Shown: positions 39,608 to 49,369, counted from the first letter of the stretch. The stretch: DNA of 51,439 nucleotides from an uncultured Oscillospiraceae bacterium (GCA_944385535.1 CALWXR010000013.1:1-51439); one strand, 5' to 3'. Notes: generated by a model not told the origin, from the sequence alone. Numbers and translations are program-made.

Positions 39608-40636
39608 ATGAGCAAGGTAATTTGTGACATTTGCGGAACCACTTACCAGGATACCGCGGATGTTTGTCCCATTTGCGGATGTGCCCGGGATATAGGCGCG
39701 AAGCTGTCCGACGAGGAACTGCTGGGGGAGGATTATTACCAGGCTTCCAAAGGAAAAGGCGGCCGTTTTTCCAATAAAAAGAAGAAAGAGATCTTTGATT
39801 TTGACCGGGTAAACCCGGACGACGAGGACGAGGAACCGGAACCCATTGAAGCCTACGCGGTTGCGGATGAGCTGACTGCGGAAAGACCCAGACATAATGT
39901 TTTCCTGGTGGTTTTGCTGACCATCGTGATTACGGTTTTGGTGGTTGCCACCGGGTATCTGTTTGGCCGGTATTACTTACCCAATATTCTGGGAGTCCAG
40001 GAAACCACTGCCGCCACAGAAGAACAGACGCTCCCGGCCCAGACGGAGTCTACAGAAGTGCGGATTCCCTGCCAAAACATTGTTTTGACGGACGCCAACG
40101 CGGAACTGACCCATGAGGGCAACTATTTCCTGCTGAATGTGGTTGTAAAGCCGGAGAATACCACGGATCAGCTTACCTTCGCGTCGGCGGATGAGAGCAT
40201 TGCCACGGTTACGGAAAACGGACGGATCACGGCGGTTTCCCAGGGAGAGACGGTAATCTATGTTACCTGCGGTGACAAGCAGCTGACGTGCAAGGTGACC
40301 TGCAACTTTGAGGAGGCGACCCAGCCCGAGACGGAAGCGGAGCAGGTCAGTGTGGAAACCACCGGGGAGACCGTCCAGGAAACCACCCCCCAGACCACGC
40401 TGGCGGATGTGGAGCTGAAGCTGGAGAAAACCGATGTACGGCTGATGGTGGGATACTCCTTTACGCTGGGATTGGACTGCGAACTGGATCCTGAAGATGT
40501 GGAATGGAGCGTAGAGCACGACTACATCTGCAAGGTGGACAACGGCTATGTGACCGCTTTGAAAAGCGGTAATACCGATGTGATCGTAAAATACGGCGAT
40601 CAGGAAGCGCGCTGCATCGTCAGATGCTATCAGTAA
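39608..40636 (+). CDS. Zinc-ribbon membrane protein with bacterial Ig-like domains
   Basis: A 342-residue single-pass membrane protein. At the N-terminus a zinc ribbon has C6, C9, C20 and C23 (ICDICG, CPICG). An acidic linker (DDEDEEPEPIE) follows, then a transmembrane helix at about 98-120. Outside the cell there is a Thr/Glu-rich spacer and two Ig-like (Big_2-type) domains, about residues 145-235 and 265-342, recognisable from SADESIATVTENGRITAVSQGETVIYV and VEHDYICKVDNGYVTALKSGNTDVIV. AGGAGG supports ATG 39608. It has the same topology as the divergent kinase-like protein, so the two may work together at the envelope. Confidence 0.82.
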   Translation: MSKVICDICGTTYQDTADVCPICGCARDIGAKLSDEELLGEDYYQASKGKGGRFSNKKKKEIFDFDRVNPDDEDEEPEPIEAYAVADELTAERPRHNVFLVVLLTIVITVLVVATGYLFGRYYLPNILGVQETTAATEEQTLPAQTESTEVRIPCQNIVLTDANAELTHEGNYFLLNVVVKPENTTDQLTFASADESIATVTENGRITAVSQGETVIYVTCGDKQLTCKVTCNFEEATQPETEAEQVSVETTGETVQETTPQTTLADVELKLEKTDVRLMVGYSFTLGLDCELDPEDVEWSVEHDYICKVDNGYVTALKSGNTDVIVKYGDQEARCIVRCYQ

Positions 40637-40644
40637 GAAAAATT

Positions 40645-40675
40645 GGGCAGTTCTTTTCGGAACTGCCCGTTTTTT
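40645..40675. terminator. Bidirectional terminator
   Basis: A 9-bp stem GGGCAGTTC / GAACTGCCC (40645-40653 with 40660-40668) is followed by TTTTTT on the plus strand and by AAAA/TT-rich sequence on the other side. It separates the Ig-like gene from the convergent DUF378 gene. Confidence 0.85.
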
Positions 40676-40877
40676 ATTCTCCTTCCACCAGAGGCTTCCT
40701 GCGGAACAGAAACGAAATGCACCACAGCCCCGCCAGGCCTACGATGGTGTAGACGATCCGGCTGAGCAGCGTGCCAGTTCCGCCGAAAAGCCAGGCAACC
40801 AGGTCAAACCGGAACAAACCGACCAGCCCCCAGTTGACGCAGCCAATGATGGATAAAATTAGCGCAATGGTATCCAT
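40674..40877 (-). CDS. DUF378 family membrane protein
   Basis: A 67-residue protein with two hydrophobic helices (about residues 4-24 and 40-58) and the family motif INWGLVGLFRFDLVAWLFG (here CVNWGLVGLFRFD). DUF378 members are small conserved membrane proteins of unknown function in Firmicutes. ATG 40877 follows GGGAGGGAA. The gene is convergent with the Ig-like protein gene and divergent from ispE. Confidence 0.88.
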   Translation of the reverse strand: MDTIALILSIIGCVNWGLVGLFRFDLVAWLFGGTGTLLSRIVYTIVGLAGLWCISFLFRRKPLVEGE

Positions 40878-40946
40878 ACGATTCCCTCCCTTTCAAATTC
40901 CGGATACGGATAGGATGCGCATGTTTTGGTTTTTTATCACCGGGTG

Positions 40947-40975
40947 TTGCAAAATGGCGGACAGTTCGATATAAT
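40947..40975 (+). promoter_or_regulatory. Promoter of ispE
   Basis: TTGCAA (40947-40952), a 17-bp spacer, and TATAAT (40970-40975), about 30 bases before the ispE start. Confidence 0.75.
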
Positions 40976-41007
40976 GAATTTACTCAGAATAAAGGACGGT
41001 TAAATCA

Positions 41008-41865
41008 ATGACAACGCTTTATGAATCTGCTTTTGCCAAACTGAACCTGACGCTGGATGTGCTGGGGAAGCGTCCGGACGGCTATCATGACTTGCAGAGT
41101 GTGATGCAGACCATTTCCGTGCGGGACGATGTGGAGATCGATGTGGGCACTGGAAAGCCCTGGAAGCTGATATGCTCCAGAGAGGGGATTCCCACAGATG
41201 AAACAAACCTGGCCTGGAAAGCGGCCAAGGTCTATTGTGACAACCTGAACAAAAACCCGGACGGTCTTGAAATTCGGATTTTGAAACGGATTCCCTCCGG
41301 CGCCGGTATGGGCGGCGGCAGCGCCGACGCCGCGGCGGTCCTCCGGGCCCTGAACCGCCACTACGGCAACCCCCTGTCCATTCTGGCTCTGGCGGAACTG
41401 GGCGCTCAGGTGGGCAGCGATGTGCCCTTCTGCGTTCTGGGCGGTACCGCCATGGCGGAGGGCAGGGGAGAGATCTTAAGAAAACTCCCGGACATGCCGG
41501 ACTGTGTCTTTGTGGTGTGCAAGCCGGCGTTCTCCGTGTCTACGCCGGAACTGTACCGGAAAATTGACCAGGCGGCCATTGCCCAGCGGCCTGACAACCG
41601 GGCCATGGAAAGCGCCCTGATTTCCGGAGATCTGCTGAAGGTTGCCCAGCAGCTGTGCAATGTGTTTGATCCGGTGGTTACCCAGGAGCATCTGGAGCTG
41701 AACTACATCAAATCCCTGTTCCACCAATACGGCGCGGTGGGCTACCAGATGACCGGCTCCGGCTCCGCTGTATTCGCCATCGTATCGGAGTTTGAAGTGG
41801 CGGCGGTGATCTGCAATATGCTGAAAGAGAACTATCCCGATGTTTTCATTGCCAAACCTGTATAA
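41008..41865 (+). CDS. ispE: 4-diphosphocytidyl-2-C-methyl-D-erythritol kinase
   Basis: A 285-residue GHMP-family kinase of the non-mevalonate isoprenoid pathway, phosphorylating CDP-methylerythritol. FAKLNLTLDVLGKRPDGYHDLQSV is the N-terminal substrate motif, IPSGAGMGGGSADAAAVLRAL the ATP-binding loop, and MTGSGSAVFAI the C-terminal GHMP motif. It complements dxs at 5659 in the same window. A dedicated promoter lies upstream and a terminator-like hairpin lies just behind it, ahead of spoIIR. Confidence 0.96.
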   Translation: MTTLYESAFAKLNLTLDVLGKRPDGYHDLQSVMQTISVRDDVEIDVGTGKPWKLICSREGIPTDETNLAWKAAKVYCDNLNKNPDGLEIRILKRIPSGAGMGGGSADAAAVLRALNRHYGNPLSILALAELGAQVGSDVPFCVLGGTAMAEGRGEILRKLPDMPDCVFVVCKPAFSVSTPELYRKIDQAAIAQRPDNRAMESALISGDLLKVAQQLCNVFDPVVTQEHLELNYIKSLFHQYGAVGYQMTGSGSAVFAIVSEFEVAAVICNMLKENYPDVFIAKPV

Positions 41866-41877
41866 TGCTGCCAATTT

Positions 41878-41918
41878 CCGTCCATACTGGAAGTATTTCA
41901 GTATGGACGGTGTTTTTT
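41878..41918 (+). terminator. Terminator hairpin between ispE and spoIIR
   Basis: A perfect 12-bp stem CCGTCCATACTG / CAGTATGGACGG (41878-41889 with 41899-41910), a nine-base loop, then TGTTTTTTT running directly into the spoIIR ATG at 41920. Confidence 0.8.
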
Positions 41919-41919
41919 T

Positions 41920-42525
41920 ATGGGAAAGCTATGTAAGCGGGTAAGCTTATGCTTTGTTTTGGCGGCTTTTGTGTGGGCCGGTACATTGATCGCGGACCGG
42001 CAGCGGCTGAATGAAGAACTGATCCGGCTCCATGTGGTGGCAAATTCCGATTCGGAAGCGGATCAGAGCTTGAAACTGCGTGTTCGGGACGCTGTGACCG
42101 AAAGCTTACAGGATGATTTATCCAAGCTGGGGGATGTGGAAGAGGCGAAGGCCTATTTGCGGGAAAGCCTGCCAAAAATTCAGGCGGTTGCCAACGAAGC
42201 TTTGGCTGCGGCGGGCTGTGACGACCGGGCCGTGGTCACACTGTGCAAGGAAGTCTTTGACACCCGGCACTATGATACATTTTCCCTTCCCGCCGGGATC
42301 TATGAGTCTTTGCGGATTGTGATCGGAAACGGGCAGGGACATAATTGGTGGTGCGTGGTATTTCCTTCCCTGTGCCTTCCGGCGGCGTCCGATGGATTTG
42401 AAGCGGAGGCGGCGTCGGCGGGATTCCCGGATCCCCTTACAGGCGCGCTGCAGGGGGAGGAATACCAGCTGCGATTTTTTATGCTGGATGTCCTTGGAAG
42501 GGCGCAGACGCTGGTGGGAGAATGA
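41920..42525 (+). CDS. spoIIR: Stage II sporulation protein R
   Basis: A 201-residue protein that in Bacillus is made in the forespore under sigma-F and signals SpoIIGA to activate sigma-E in the mother cell. An N-terminal hydrophobic export segment (about residues 8-26) is followed by the family motifs LIRLHVVANSDSEADQSLKLRVRDAV and GHNWWCVVFPSLCLP. ATG 41920 directly follows the T-run of the hairpin; the only Shine-Dalgarno-like bases (GGACGG) lie in the hairpin's 3' arm. The hairpin may therefore cover the ribosome binding site in longer transcripts. A sigma-F promoter was not identified with confidence. It shows that the host forms endospores. Confidence 0.93.
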   Translation: MGKLCKRVSLCFVLAAFVWAGTLIADRQRLNEELIRLHVVANSDSEADQSLKLRVRDAVTESLQDDLSKLGDVEEAKAYLRESLPKIQAVANEALAAAGCDDRAVVTLCKEVFDTRHYDTFSLPAGIYESLRIVIGNGQGHNWWCVVFPSLCLPAASDGFEAEAASAGFPDPLTGALQGEEYQLRFFMLDVLGRAQTLVGE

Positions 42526-42594
42526 TCCAGGAAAAATACCCTGTTTTTTGGACAGATTCTGTGGTATGATAGCTTAAAACAGGAAAGGGGTGGA

Positions 42595-45500
42595 ATGATG
42601 CTTCACCTTTTATTGGGTACAGACTGGACAGCCAACCGGGAGGCTGTTCTAAACCGGATCGCCGGAGATATCCAGAAGAGAAAGGGCGGCCGGATCCTGA
42701 TGGTACCGGAACTGATCAGCCACGAGACGGAACGGCGGCTTTGCGCCGTGGGAGGGGATACCGCCAGCCGGTATGCCGAGGTGCTTTCCTTCACCCGGCT
42801 CTCCCGGCGGGTGGCGGATTCCATGGGCAGCGCCGCGGAGGAATGCCTGGATAACGGGGGGCGGATGGTCGCCATGGCGGCGGCGGCCAGACAGCTGGTC
42901 AGCAAGCTGAAAGCCTATGCCGCGGTGGAGACCAAACCGGAATTTTTAACGGGCATGATTGACGCGGTGGATGAATTTAAGCGCTGCTGCATTACTTCCG
43001 CAGACTTGAAATGGGCCTCTCAGGAGACGGAAGGCAGCCTTGCCCAGAAAATGGAAGAGCTGTCATTGCTGATGGAAGGATATGACAGCCTGTGCAGCCG
43101 GGGAAAGCGGGATCCCAGAGACCAGACGACCTGGCTGCTGGAGCAGCTTGAACAGGGAAGCTTTGCGCAGGAGCATGTTTTTTACATAGACGGCTTCCCG
43201 GACTTTACCCGTCAGCACCTGGCCATTCTGGAGCATTTAATCAAGTACGCTCCGGAGGTGACGGTAAGCATGAACTGCGACCGGATCTCCTCTTCCTTAC
43301 TGGCCTTTGAAAAGCCGGGCAATACCGCTTTCCAACTGGTTCGTCTGGCAGAACAGGCGGGGGTGAAGGTGGATGTCCAGGTGATTACACCCCCGCCGTC
43401 CCCCCTTGGGCCGGTACGGCAGGCTTTGTTTCAGGGCCCTGTGGAGAAGGGGGCGGCTTCCGGATCGCTGCATACCTTTCAGGCGGGATCGCCGTACCTT
43501 GCCTGTATGAGCGCGGCCCAGGAGGTCATGAAGCTGGCAGCCCAGGGCTGCCGCTACCGGGATATTACCCTGGTGTGTACGGATATGGATGTGTATCTGC
43601 CTTTGGTGAACCTGGTGTTCCACCGGTTTCACATCCCTGTGTACCAGTCGGGCACAGAGGATATTCTGGAAAACGGCGTGATGAACACTGTGCTCAGCGC
43701 TTTGGACGCGGCGCTGGGGGGCTTTGAGCAGCGGGAGGTTCTGCGATACCTTCGCTCGGCCCTGTCGCCCCTGGATCCGGATGTCTGTGACCGGATGGAA
43801 AACTACGTGATCATCTGGGGCATACGGGGAAAAAAGTGGACGGAGCAGTGGCGGAACCATCCGGAAGGACTCAGCGGTCAATGGACAGAGGAAGCCCAAG
43901 CACAGCTGAACGATCTGAACCAGGCCCGGGCGCTTGTCATTACGCCGCTCGCGGGCCTGAGAGAGGGATTTCAAAAGGCCGCCGATTTGCGCGGGCAGGT
44001 ATTGGCCCTGTACGAATTTCTGGAACAGATCCAGCTGGCCCAGCGGCTTTCCCAAATGGCCGGGGAGATGGACGGGGCGGGGGATAACCGGAGCGCTCAG
44101 ATCCTGGATCAGCTATGGGAGATCCTGCTGTCCGCGCTGGAACAGATGTACGATATTTTAGGTCAAACCTACTGGGAGGCGGAGCATTTTACCCGCCTGC
44201 TTCGGCTGCTTTTGAGCCAATATGATGTAGGCACCATTCCGCCGGTGCTGGACGCGGTGCAGATGGGGCCTGTGTCCGCCATGCGCTGCCATGAGCAGAA
44301 GCATTTGATTCTGCTGGGAGCGGAGGAAGGAAAGCTGCCCGGCTATACCGGTTCCGCCGGTGTGCTCACGGATCAGGAGCGGGTGACGCTGCGGGAACTG
44401 GGGGTACCCCTGACCGGCGGCGCTATGGAAGGCATTCAGGCCGAATTTTCTGAAATCTACGGAGTGTTTTGCGGCGCGAAGGAATCCATTCGGGTCTACT
44501 GTGCCGGGGAACAGCCTTCCTTTGTTTTTCGCCGACTGACGGAGCTGGCAGGCGGGCCGGAGGAGGCGGATCCCGGTTTGGGGTTTGCCTGTGCCGACGA
44601 TTATGAGGCCGGGGCCTGGCTTGCCCGTTGGAATGAGGATGGGGCTGCCCGCCGGCTGGGCGTGGAGGCGTCGTTTCTGGACGCTTGCCGCCGCCGGGAC
44701 TACGTTCTTGGAAGCGTGGACAGAGAGAACATCCGCCGGCTGTATGGCAGCACCTTGAATCTGTCCGCGTCCCAGATTGACCGTCAGGCGGAGTGCCGTA
44801 TGTCCTATTTCCTGAAATACGGATTGCGGGCCCAGGAGCGGAAGGAAGCGGCCATCGATCCGGCGGAGTTTGGCAGCTATGTCCACTGGGTACTGGAAAA
44901 CACCGCCCGGGAGATCCGGGATCGCGGCGGTTTTCATGAAGTCTCTTTGGAGGATACTTTGGACATTGCCCATGGCTACAGCGAAGCCTATGCCCGGGAG
45001 CATTTCAGCCAAATCGATTCCCAGCGGGTAACCTATCTGTTCAACCGCCATATTCAGGAGCTGGACATGGTGGTAGCCGAGCTGTGGGAGGAGCTGAAGG
45101 AGGCGCTGTTCCAGCCTGTAGGCTTTGAGGTGAATTTCGGCATCGGTGAGGATTGCCTGCCGCCCATCCCCATTCCCAACAGGGGTATGAACGCCCTTCT
45201 GCGGGGACTGATCGACCGGGTGGACGTGTGGCAGTCCAAGGGCAGCGAATACTACCGGGTGGTGGACTATAAAACCGGCAAAAAGGACTTTGACTACTGC
45301 GATGTGTTCAACGGTGTGGGATTGCAGATGCTTTTGTACATGTTCGCCCTGAAAAACAGCGGCGGCGGCTTGCTGAAGCCCGGGGCGGTAGCGGCAGGCG
45401 TTCAGTATTTTCCTGCCCGGGCGGCCTATGTAACCGCCGACGGAAGGCTGAGTGGGGAGGAACTGGAAAAGGCGCGGCGAAAGGAATGGAAGCGGCAAGG

Positions 45501-45861
45501 GCTGCTGCTGCGGGATGACGCGGTGCTCCAAGCCATGGAGCCGGGAGCGGATACCAAGCGGCTTTGCTGTACCATGACAAAGGACGGCGTATGGAAAGGG
45601 GATCTGGCGGACCGGGAACAGATGGGAATGCTGAAAACCTATGTGTTTCAGGTGCTGGCAAAATTGGTGGAGGACATTGCCTCCGGAAACGTCGAACCCA
45701 ATCCCTACACCCGGGGCAGCAGCCATGACGCCTGCCGGTTCTGCCCTTACGGAAGCATCTGCCACAGCGAAGAATTACCCGGCAGGCGGAATTACCAGGC
45801 CATGAGCGCCGAGGAATTTTGGGAAGGGATCGGAAAGGAGATAGAAAACCATGGCAGATAA
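42595..45861 (+). CDS. addB: ATP-dependent nuclease AddB (RexB)
   Basis: A 1088-residue subunit of the AddAB helicase-nuclease, which processes double-strand breaks for recombination. AddB carries a nuclease domain and an iron-sulphur cluster. The four cluster cysteines are visible at C734, C1047, C1050 and C1056, with the same 3- and 6-residue spacings as Bacillus AddB. The nuclease core includes GLIDRVDVWQSK and VVDYKTGKK. The N-terminus is helicase-like but lacks a P-loop; LLLGTDWTANREAV stands at that place. ATG 42595 and 42598 follow AAGGGGTGG; either may be used. The last ten bases overlap addA. Confidence 0.95.
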   Translation: MMLHLLLGTDWTANREAVLNRIAGDIQKRKGGRILMVPELISHETERRLCAVGGDTASRYAEVLSFTRLSRRVADSMGSAAEECLDNGGRMVAMAAAARQLVSKLKAYAAVETKPEFLTGMIDAVDEFKRCCITSADLKWASQETEGSLAQKMEELSLLMEGYDSLCSRGKRDPRDQTTWLLEQLEQGSFAQEHVFYIDGFPDFTRQHLAILEHLIKYAPEVTVSMNCDRISSSLLAFEKPGNTAFQLVRLAEQAGVKVDVQVITPPPSPLGPVRQALFQGPVEKGAASGSLHTFQAGSPYLACMSAAQEVMKLAAQGCRYRDITLVCTDMDVYLPLVNLVFHRFHIPVYQSGTEDILENGVMNTVLSALDAALGGFEQREVLRYLRSALSPLDPDVCDRMENYVIIWGIRGKKWTEQWRNHPEGLSGQWTEEAQAQLNDLNQARALVITPLAGLREGFQKAADLRGQVLALYEFLEQIQLAQRLSQMAGEMDGAGDNRSAQILDQLWEILLSALEQMYDILGQTYWEAEHFTRLLRLLLSQYDVGTIPPVLDAVQMGPVSAMRCHEQKHLILLGAEEGKLPGYTGSAGVLTDQERVTLRELGVPLTGGAMEGIQAEFSEIYGVFCGAKESIRVYCAGEQPSFVFRRLTELAGGPEEADPGLGFACADDYEAGAWLARWNEDGAARRLGVEASFLDACRRRDYVLGSVDRENIRRLYGSTLNLSASQIDRQAECRMSYFLKYGLRAQERKEAAIDPAEFGSYVHWVLENTAREIRDRGGFHEVSLEDTLDIAHGYSEAYAREHFSQIDSQRVTYLFNRHIQELDMVVAELWEELKEALFQPVGFEVNFGIGEDCLPPIPIPNRGMNALLRGLIDRVDVWQSKGSEYYRVVDYKTGKKDFDYCDVFNGVGLQMLLYMFALKNSGGGLLKPGAVAAGVQYFPARAAYVTADGRLSGEELEKARRKEWKRQGLLLRDDAVLQAMEPGADTKRLCCTMTKDGVWKGDLADREQMGMLKTYVFQVLAKLVEDIASGNVEPNPYTRGSSHDACRFCPYGSICHSEELPGRRNYQAMSAEEFWEGIGKEIENHGR

Positions 45862-48800
45862 ATTAACGCCCCAACAGGAACAAGCGGTCTATGACCGGGG
45901 GGGAAAGCTGCTGGTTTCCGCAGCCGCCGGTTCTGGCAAGACCAAGGTGCTGGTGGACCGGCTGCTCAGCTATCTGACAGACGACCGGGATCCTGCCAAT
46001 TTGGATGCGTTCCTTATGATTACCTACACAAAAGCCGCCGCGTCGGAGCTGCGGGGGAAAATTGCCGCCAAGCTGACAGAGCAGATTGCCCTTTGCCCTG
46101 AAAATAAGCATCTGCAAAAGCAGATGCAGCGGCTGTTTCTCACGAAGATCTCCACCGTCCACGGCTTTTGCAGCGATTTGCTGCGGGAATATGCCTACCG
46201 GTTGGATATCGCCGCGGATTTTCGGGTGGCGGATGAACATGAGTGTCGGGAGATCCGGGAAACCGTGCTGGAAGATCTGCTGGACAGAGCCTACGAAGGG
46301 GCGGGGGAGTCGGAGGATTTCCGGGCTTTTGTGGACACCCAGGGGGTGGGCCGGAACGATAAGCTGGTGCCTCAGATCATCGAAACCGTCTTTGACAACG
46401 CCCGGTGCCATCTGGATCCGGCGCGCTGGCTGGAGAAGGCTTTGGAGGATACGGATGTTTCTCGAACTGTGGACGCCTCGCAGACCCTATGGGGCAGATA
46501 TCTGATGGAGGATCTGGCAGACTATCTGGACTGTCAGATGGAGATTCTGAATCAGTGTGCCCAAAGCGCCGAGAGCTGCCCCGGATTTGAAAAGGCCGCG
46601 GTGGTTCTCCGTGACGCGGTATATCAGATGGAGATCTTACGCCGGTGTGAAAGCTGGGATCAGGTGGTAGCCCATAAGCAGATCGACTTCAAACGGCTTA
46701 CCTTTCCCACCTCCAAAAACCCGGATCCGGAGCTTTCCCAGCGGATCAAGGCCGCCTGGAACCTGTGCAAGGATGGGATCCGGGGAAAGCTGAAGGGCTT
46801 TGCCAATAGCTCCCAACAGGTTCTGGAGGATCTGAACCAATGCGGCGACGCCGCCCGGGGCCTGGTCCGTCTGGTTCGGAAGTTTGAAAAAGATTACGGG
46901 GCGGCCAAAGCCCGCCGCCGGTGTCTGGACTTCAGCGACCTGGAACAAAAGACCCTGGATCTGCTTTTGGGAAAATCCCGAAGCGGCCCCACCGCCGCGG
47001 CGCTGGAGATCGGACGGCGATATCGGGAGATTATGGTGGACGAGTACCAGGACTCCAATGAAGTCCAGGACGCCATCTTCGGGGCGTTAACGCTGCAGCG
47101 GCAAAACTGCTTCATGGTGGGAGATGTGAAGCAGTCCATTTATCAGTTCCGGCTGGCGGATCCAAGTATCTTTCTGAAAAAATACAATTCCTACGGCCCG
47201 GCGGAAACGGCGCTGCCTGGTCAGGGGAGAAAGGTTCTGTTAAGCCACAATTTCCGCTCCGGCCCGGAGGTGATCGAAGGGGTGAATCAGGTTTTTCACA
47301 GCTGCATGAGCGCCAAGGTGGGGGGACTGCACTACACAGAGGCAGAGCAGCTTCGGGAAGGCATTCCCCATATGCCGCTGCCAGATGCAGGTGTGGAACT
47401 GCATGTGATCCAGACCCGGGAAAACCAGTACCGGGAGGAAGCTCAATTCGTAGCGGAAAAAATCCAGACCATGCTTCGTCAGGGAACGCCGGTTCGGGGC
47501 AAGGAGGGCCTGCGGCCTGTGACGCCGGAGGATATCGTGATCTTGCTCCGGTCTCCCGGCAGCGGCGGCAGCTATTTCCAGCAGGCCCTGGAGCAGCGTG
47601 GGATCCGCTGCGCCTCCGGCGGCGGCACCGATCTGCTGAAAACCCAGGAGATCGCAACCCTGCGCGCTTTGCTGCAAACCATTCAGAACCCCAGGCAGGA
47701 CATCCCCCTGCTCAGCACTCTGGCAAGCCCTGTCTTTGGATTTACCGCTGACGATCTGGCGGCGTTTCGAAGCAGGCAAAAGAAAGGCAGCATCTACGAC
47801 GCTTTGCTGCTCAGCGACAGCCCCAAGGCCCGCGCCTTTCTGGAAACCCTGGGCCTGCTGCGCCGGGAGGCCAGAAAAAATTCCTTGACCGCCCTGCTGG
47901 AGACTTGCTTTACGCTGACCAGAATGGACAGCATTTACGGGGCCATGCCCGGCGGAAAGGGGAAAGAAGCCAATCTGCAAAGCTTTTTCCAGCTGGCGGC
48001 GGACTTTGAAAAGGGCAGCCGGGGGGATCTGGATCGGTTTTTGTATCATTTGGCGGCAATGGAGGAAAAGGGGCTGCTGACAGCGGAAGCCGCCAATTCC
48101 GGCTGCGTGACCATTATGAGCATCCACAAGTCCAAGGGCCTGGAATTTCCCGTGGTTTTCCTGGGAAATCTCTCCCGCCGGTTCAATAAAGAAAACCTGA
48201 AAGCCCCAATTCTCTGCGACAAGGATCTGGGCCTGGGCTTATCCGCGGTGGATACGGCCAATCGCGTCCGGTATTCCTCCTTGTCTAAGCGGGCCATAGC
48301 CGTGAAGCAGGGGGCGGAAAGCTTAAGCGAAGAACTGCGGGTGGTGTATGTAGCCATGACCCGGGCAAGAGACCGGCTGATCATGACCTACGCGGAGAAA
48401 AACCCCCAAAAGCTGCTTCAGGAATTGGCTTTGATGTGCTCCTTTGACGGCGGGCGGCTGAGCTGCCGGGAAGCCCAGCGGCCGGGAGAATGGGTGCTAC
48501 TGGAAGCATTGCAGCATACGGAAGCCGGGACGCTCCACGCCCTGGGGGCCAGGCCCGCCCAGACACGAATGGGGCGGTACCCCTGGAAGGTCACCCTCTC
48601 GGATCCCCCTGAGACGGAAGTCGGGGCCTCCGCTGTGAGCCGGATGAGACCCGCTCTCCCCCAGGGGGGAGAGCAGGAACTGAAAGAGGCCCTGTCCTTC
48701 CGGTATTCCCACGCAGAGGCTACATTGGCGCCTTCCAAACAGACCGCTACCGGGCGGAAAGGACGGGTGAAGGACGCGGAGGCGGCAGAGAACACAAAGC

Positions 48801-49369
48801 CCCCCAGAATGGCGGATCATCGCTTTCGCCGCCCGGTATTTCTGGAGGAAAAGCAGGCAGACGGAAGGGCCTACGGTAGCGCGATGCACGCCGCTCTACA
48901 GTATTTGCGCTTTGAAAACTGCGGTTCCTTGGAAGCGGTGGAGCAGGAGATCCGGCGGCTGATCCAGGGGAAATTCATTACCCAGGAGCAGGGCGGATTG
49001 GTAAACTGCCCACAAATTGCCGCCTTTTTCCAAACGGACATTGGGCGGAAGCTGAGCAGCGGCACGCCCTGTATCCGGGAATTCAAGTTTTCCATTCTGG
49101 ACGATGGAAAGCACTACGGGGAAGGTCTGGAAGGGGAACAGGTGCTGCTTCAGGGTGTGGTGGACTGCGCCCTGATCGAGAACGACGGGATCACCATTGT
49201 GGATTTCAAAACGGACAGAGTCAATGACTCTACGGTGTCCACCACCGCTGAACGATATCGGCCACAGGTGGAGGTCTACGGGGAAGCCCTGAGCCGGATC
49301 TATGAAAAACCCATTAAGAGGAAGCTGCTCTACTTTTTTCAGTTGGGACGATTTGCAGAAATTCTGTAA
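45851..49369 (+). CDS. addA: ATP-dependent helicase/nuclease AddA (RexA)
   Basis: A 1172-residue subunit with an SF1 helicase and a C-terminal nuclease. Walker A is VSAAAGSGKTKVLVDRLL near residue 23. Other motifs are MITYTKAAASELRGKI, VDEYQDSNEVQD, MVGDVKQSIYQFRLADPS, HNFRS, SIHKSKGLEFPVVFL and YVAMTRARDRLIMTY. The RecB-like nuclease residues lie near the end (VDFKTDRVND, QVEVYGEALSRI). It has the usual AddA length. It overlaps addB by 11 bases and works with it at DNA ends. A terminator follows at 49406. Confidence 0.97.
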   Translation: MADKLTPQQEQAVYDRGGKLLVSAAAGSGKTKVLVDRLLSYLTDDRDPANLDAFLMITYTKAAASELRGKIAAKLTEQIALCPENKHLQKQMQRLFLTKISTVHGFCSDLLREYAYRLDIAADFRVADEHECREIRETVLEDLLDRAYEGAGESEDFRAFVDTQGVGRNDKLVPQIIETVFDNARCHLDPARWLEKALEDTDVSRTVDASQTLWGRYLMEDLADYLDCQMEILNQCAQSAESCPGFEKAAVVLRDAVYQMEILRRCESWDQVVAHKQIDFKRLTFPTSKNPDPELSQRIKAAWNLCKDGIRGKLKGFANSSQQVLEDLNQCGDAARGLVRLVRKFEKDYGAAKARRRCLDFSDLEQKTLDLLLGKSRSGPTAAALEIGRRYREIMVDEYQDSNEVQDAIFGALTLQRQNCFMVGDVKQSIYQFRLADPSIFLKKYNSYGPAETALPGQGRKVLLSHNFRSGPEVIEGVNQVFHSCMSAKVGGLHYTEAEQLREGIPHMPLPDAGVELHVIQTRENQYREEAQFVAEKIQTMLRQGTPVRGKEGLRPVTPEDIVILLRSPGSGGSYFQQALEQRGIRCASGGGTDLLKTQEIATLRALLQTIQNPRQDIPLLSTLASPVFGFTADDLAAFRSRQKKGSIYDALLLSDSPKARAFLETLGLLRREARKNSLTALLETCFTLTRMDSIYGAMPGGKGKEANLQSFFQLAADFEKGSRGDLDRFLYHLAAMEEKGLLTAEAANSGCVTIMSIHKSKGLEFPVVFLGNLSRRFNKENLKAPILCDKDLGLGLSAVDTANRVRYSSLSKRAIAVKQGAESLSEELRVVYVAMTRARDRLIMTYAEKNPQKLLQELALMCSFDGGRLSCREAQRPGEWVLLEALQHTEAGTLHALGARPAQTRMGRYPWKVTLSDPPETEVGASAVSRMRPALPQGGEQELKEALSFRYSHAEATLAPSKQTATGRKGRVKDAEAAENTKPPRMADHRFRRPVFLEEKQADGRAYGSAMHAALQYLRFENCGSLEAVEQEIRRLIQGKFITQEQGGLVNCPQIAAFFQTDIGRKLSSGTPCIREFKFSILDDGKHYGEGLEGEQVLLQGVVDCALIENDGITIVDFKTDRVNDSTVSTTAERYRPQVEVYGEALSRIYEKPIKRKLLYFFQLGRFAEIL

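Noticed and set aside
44158-45765. A 535-codon open frame antisense to addB
   Set aside because: addB is confirmed by its iron-sulphur cysteines and nuclease motifs; the antisense frame has no recognisable domain or start signals.
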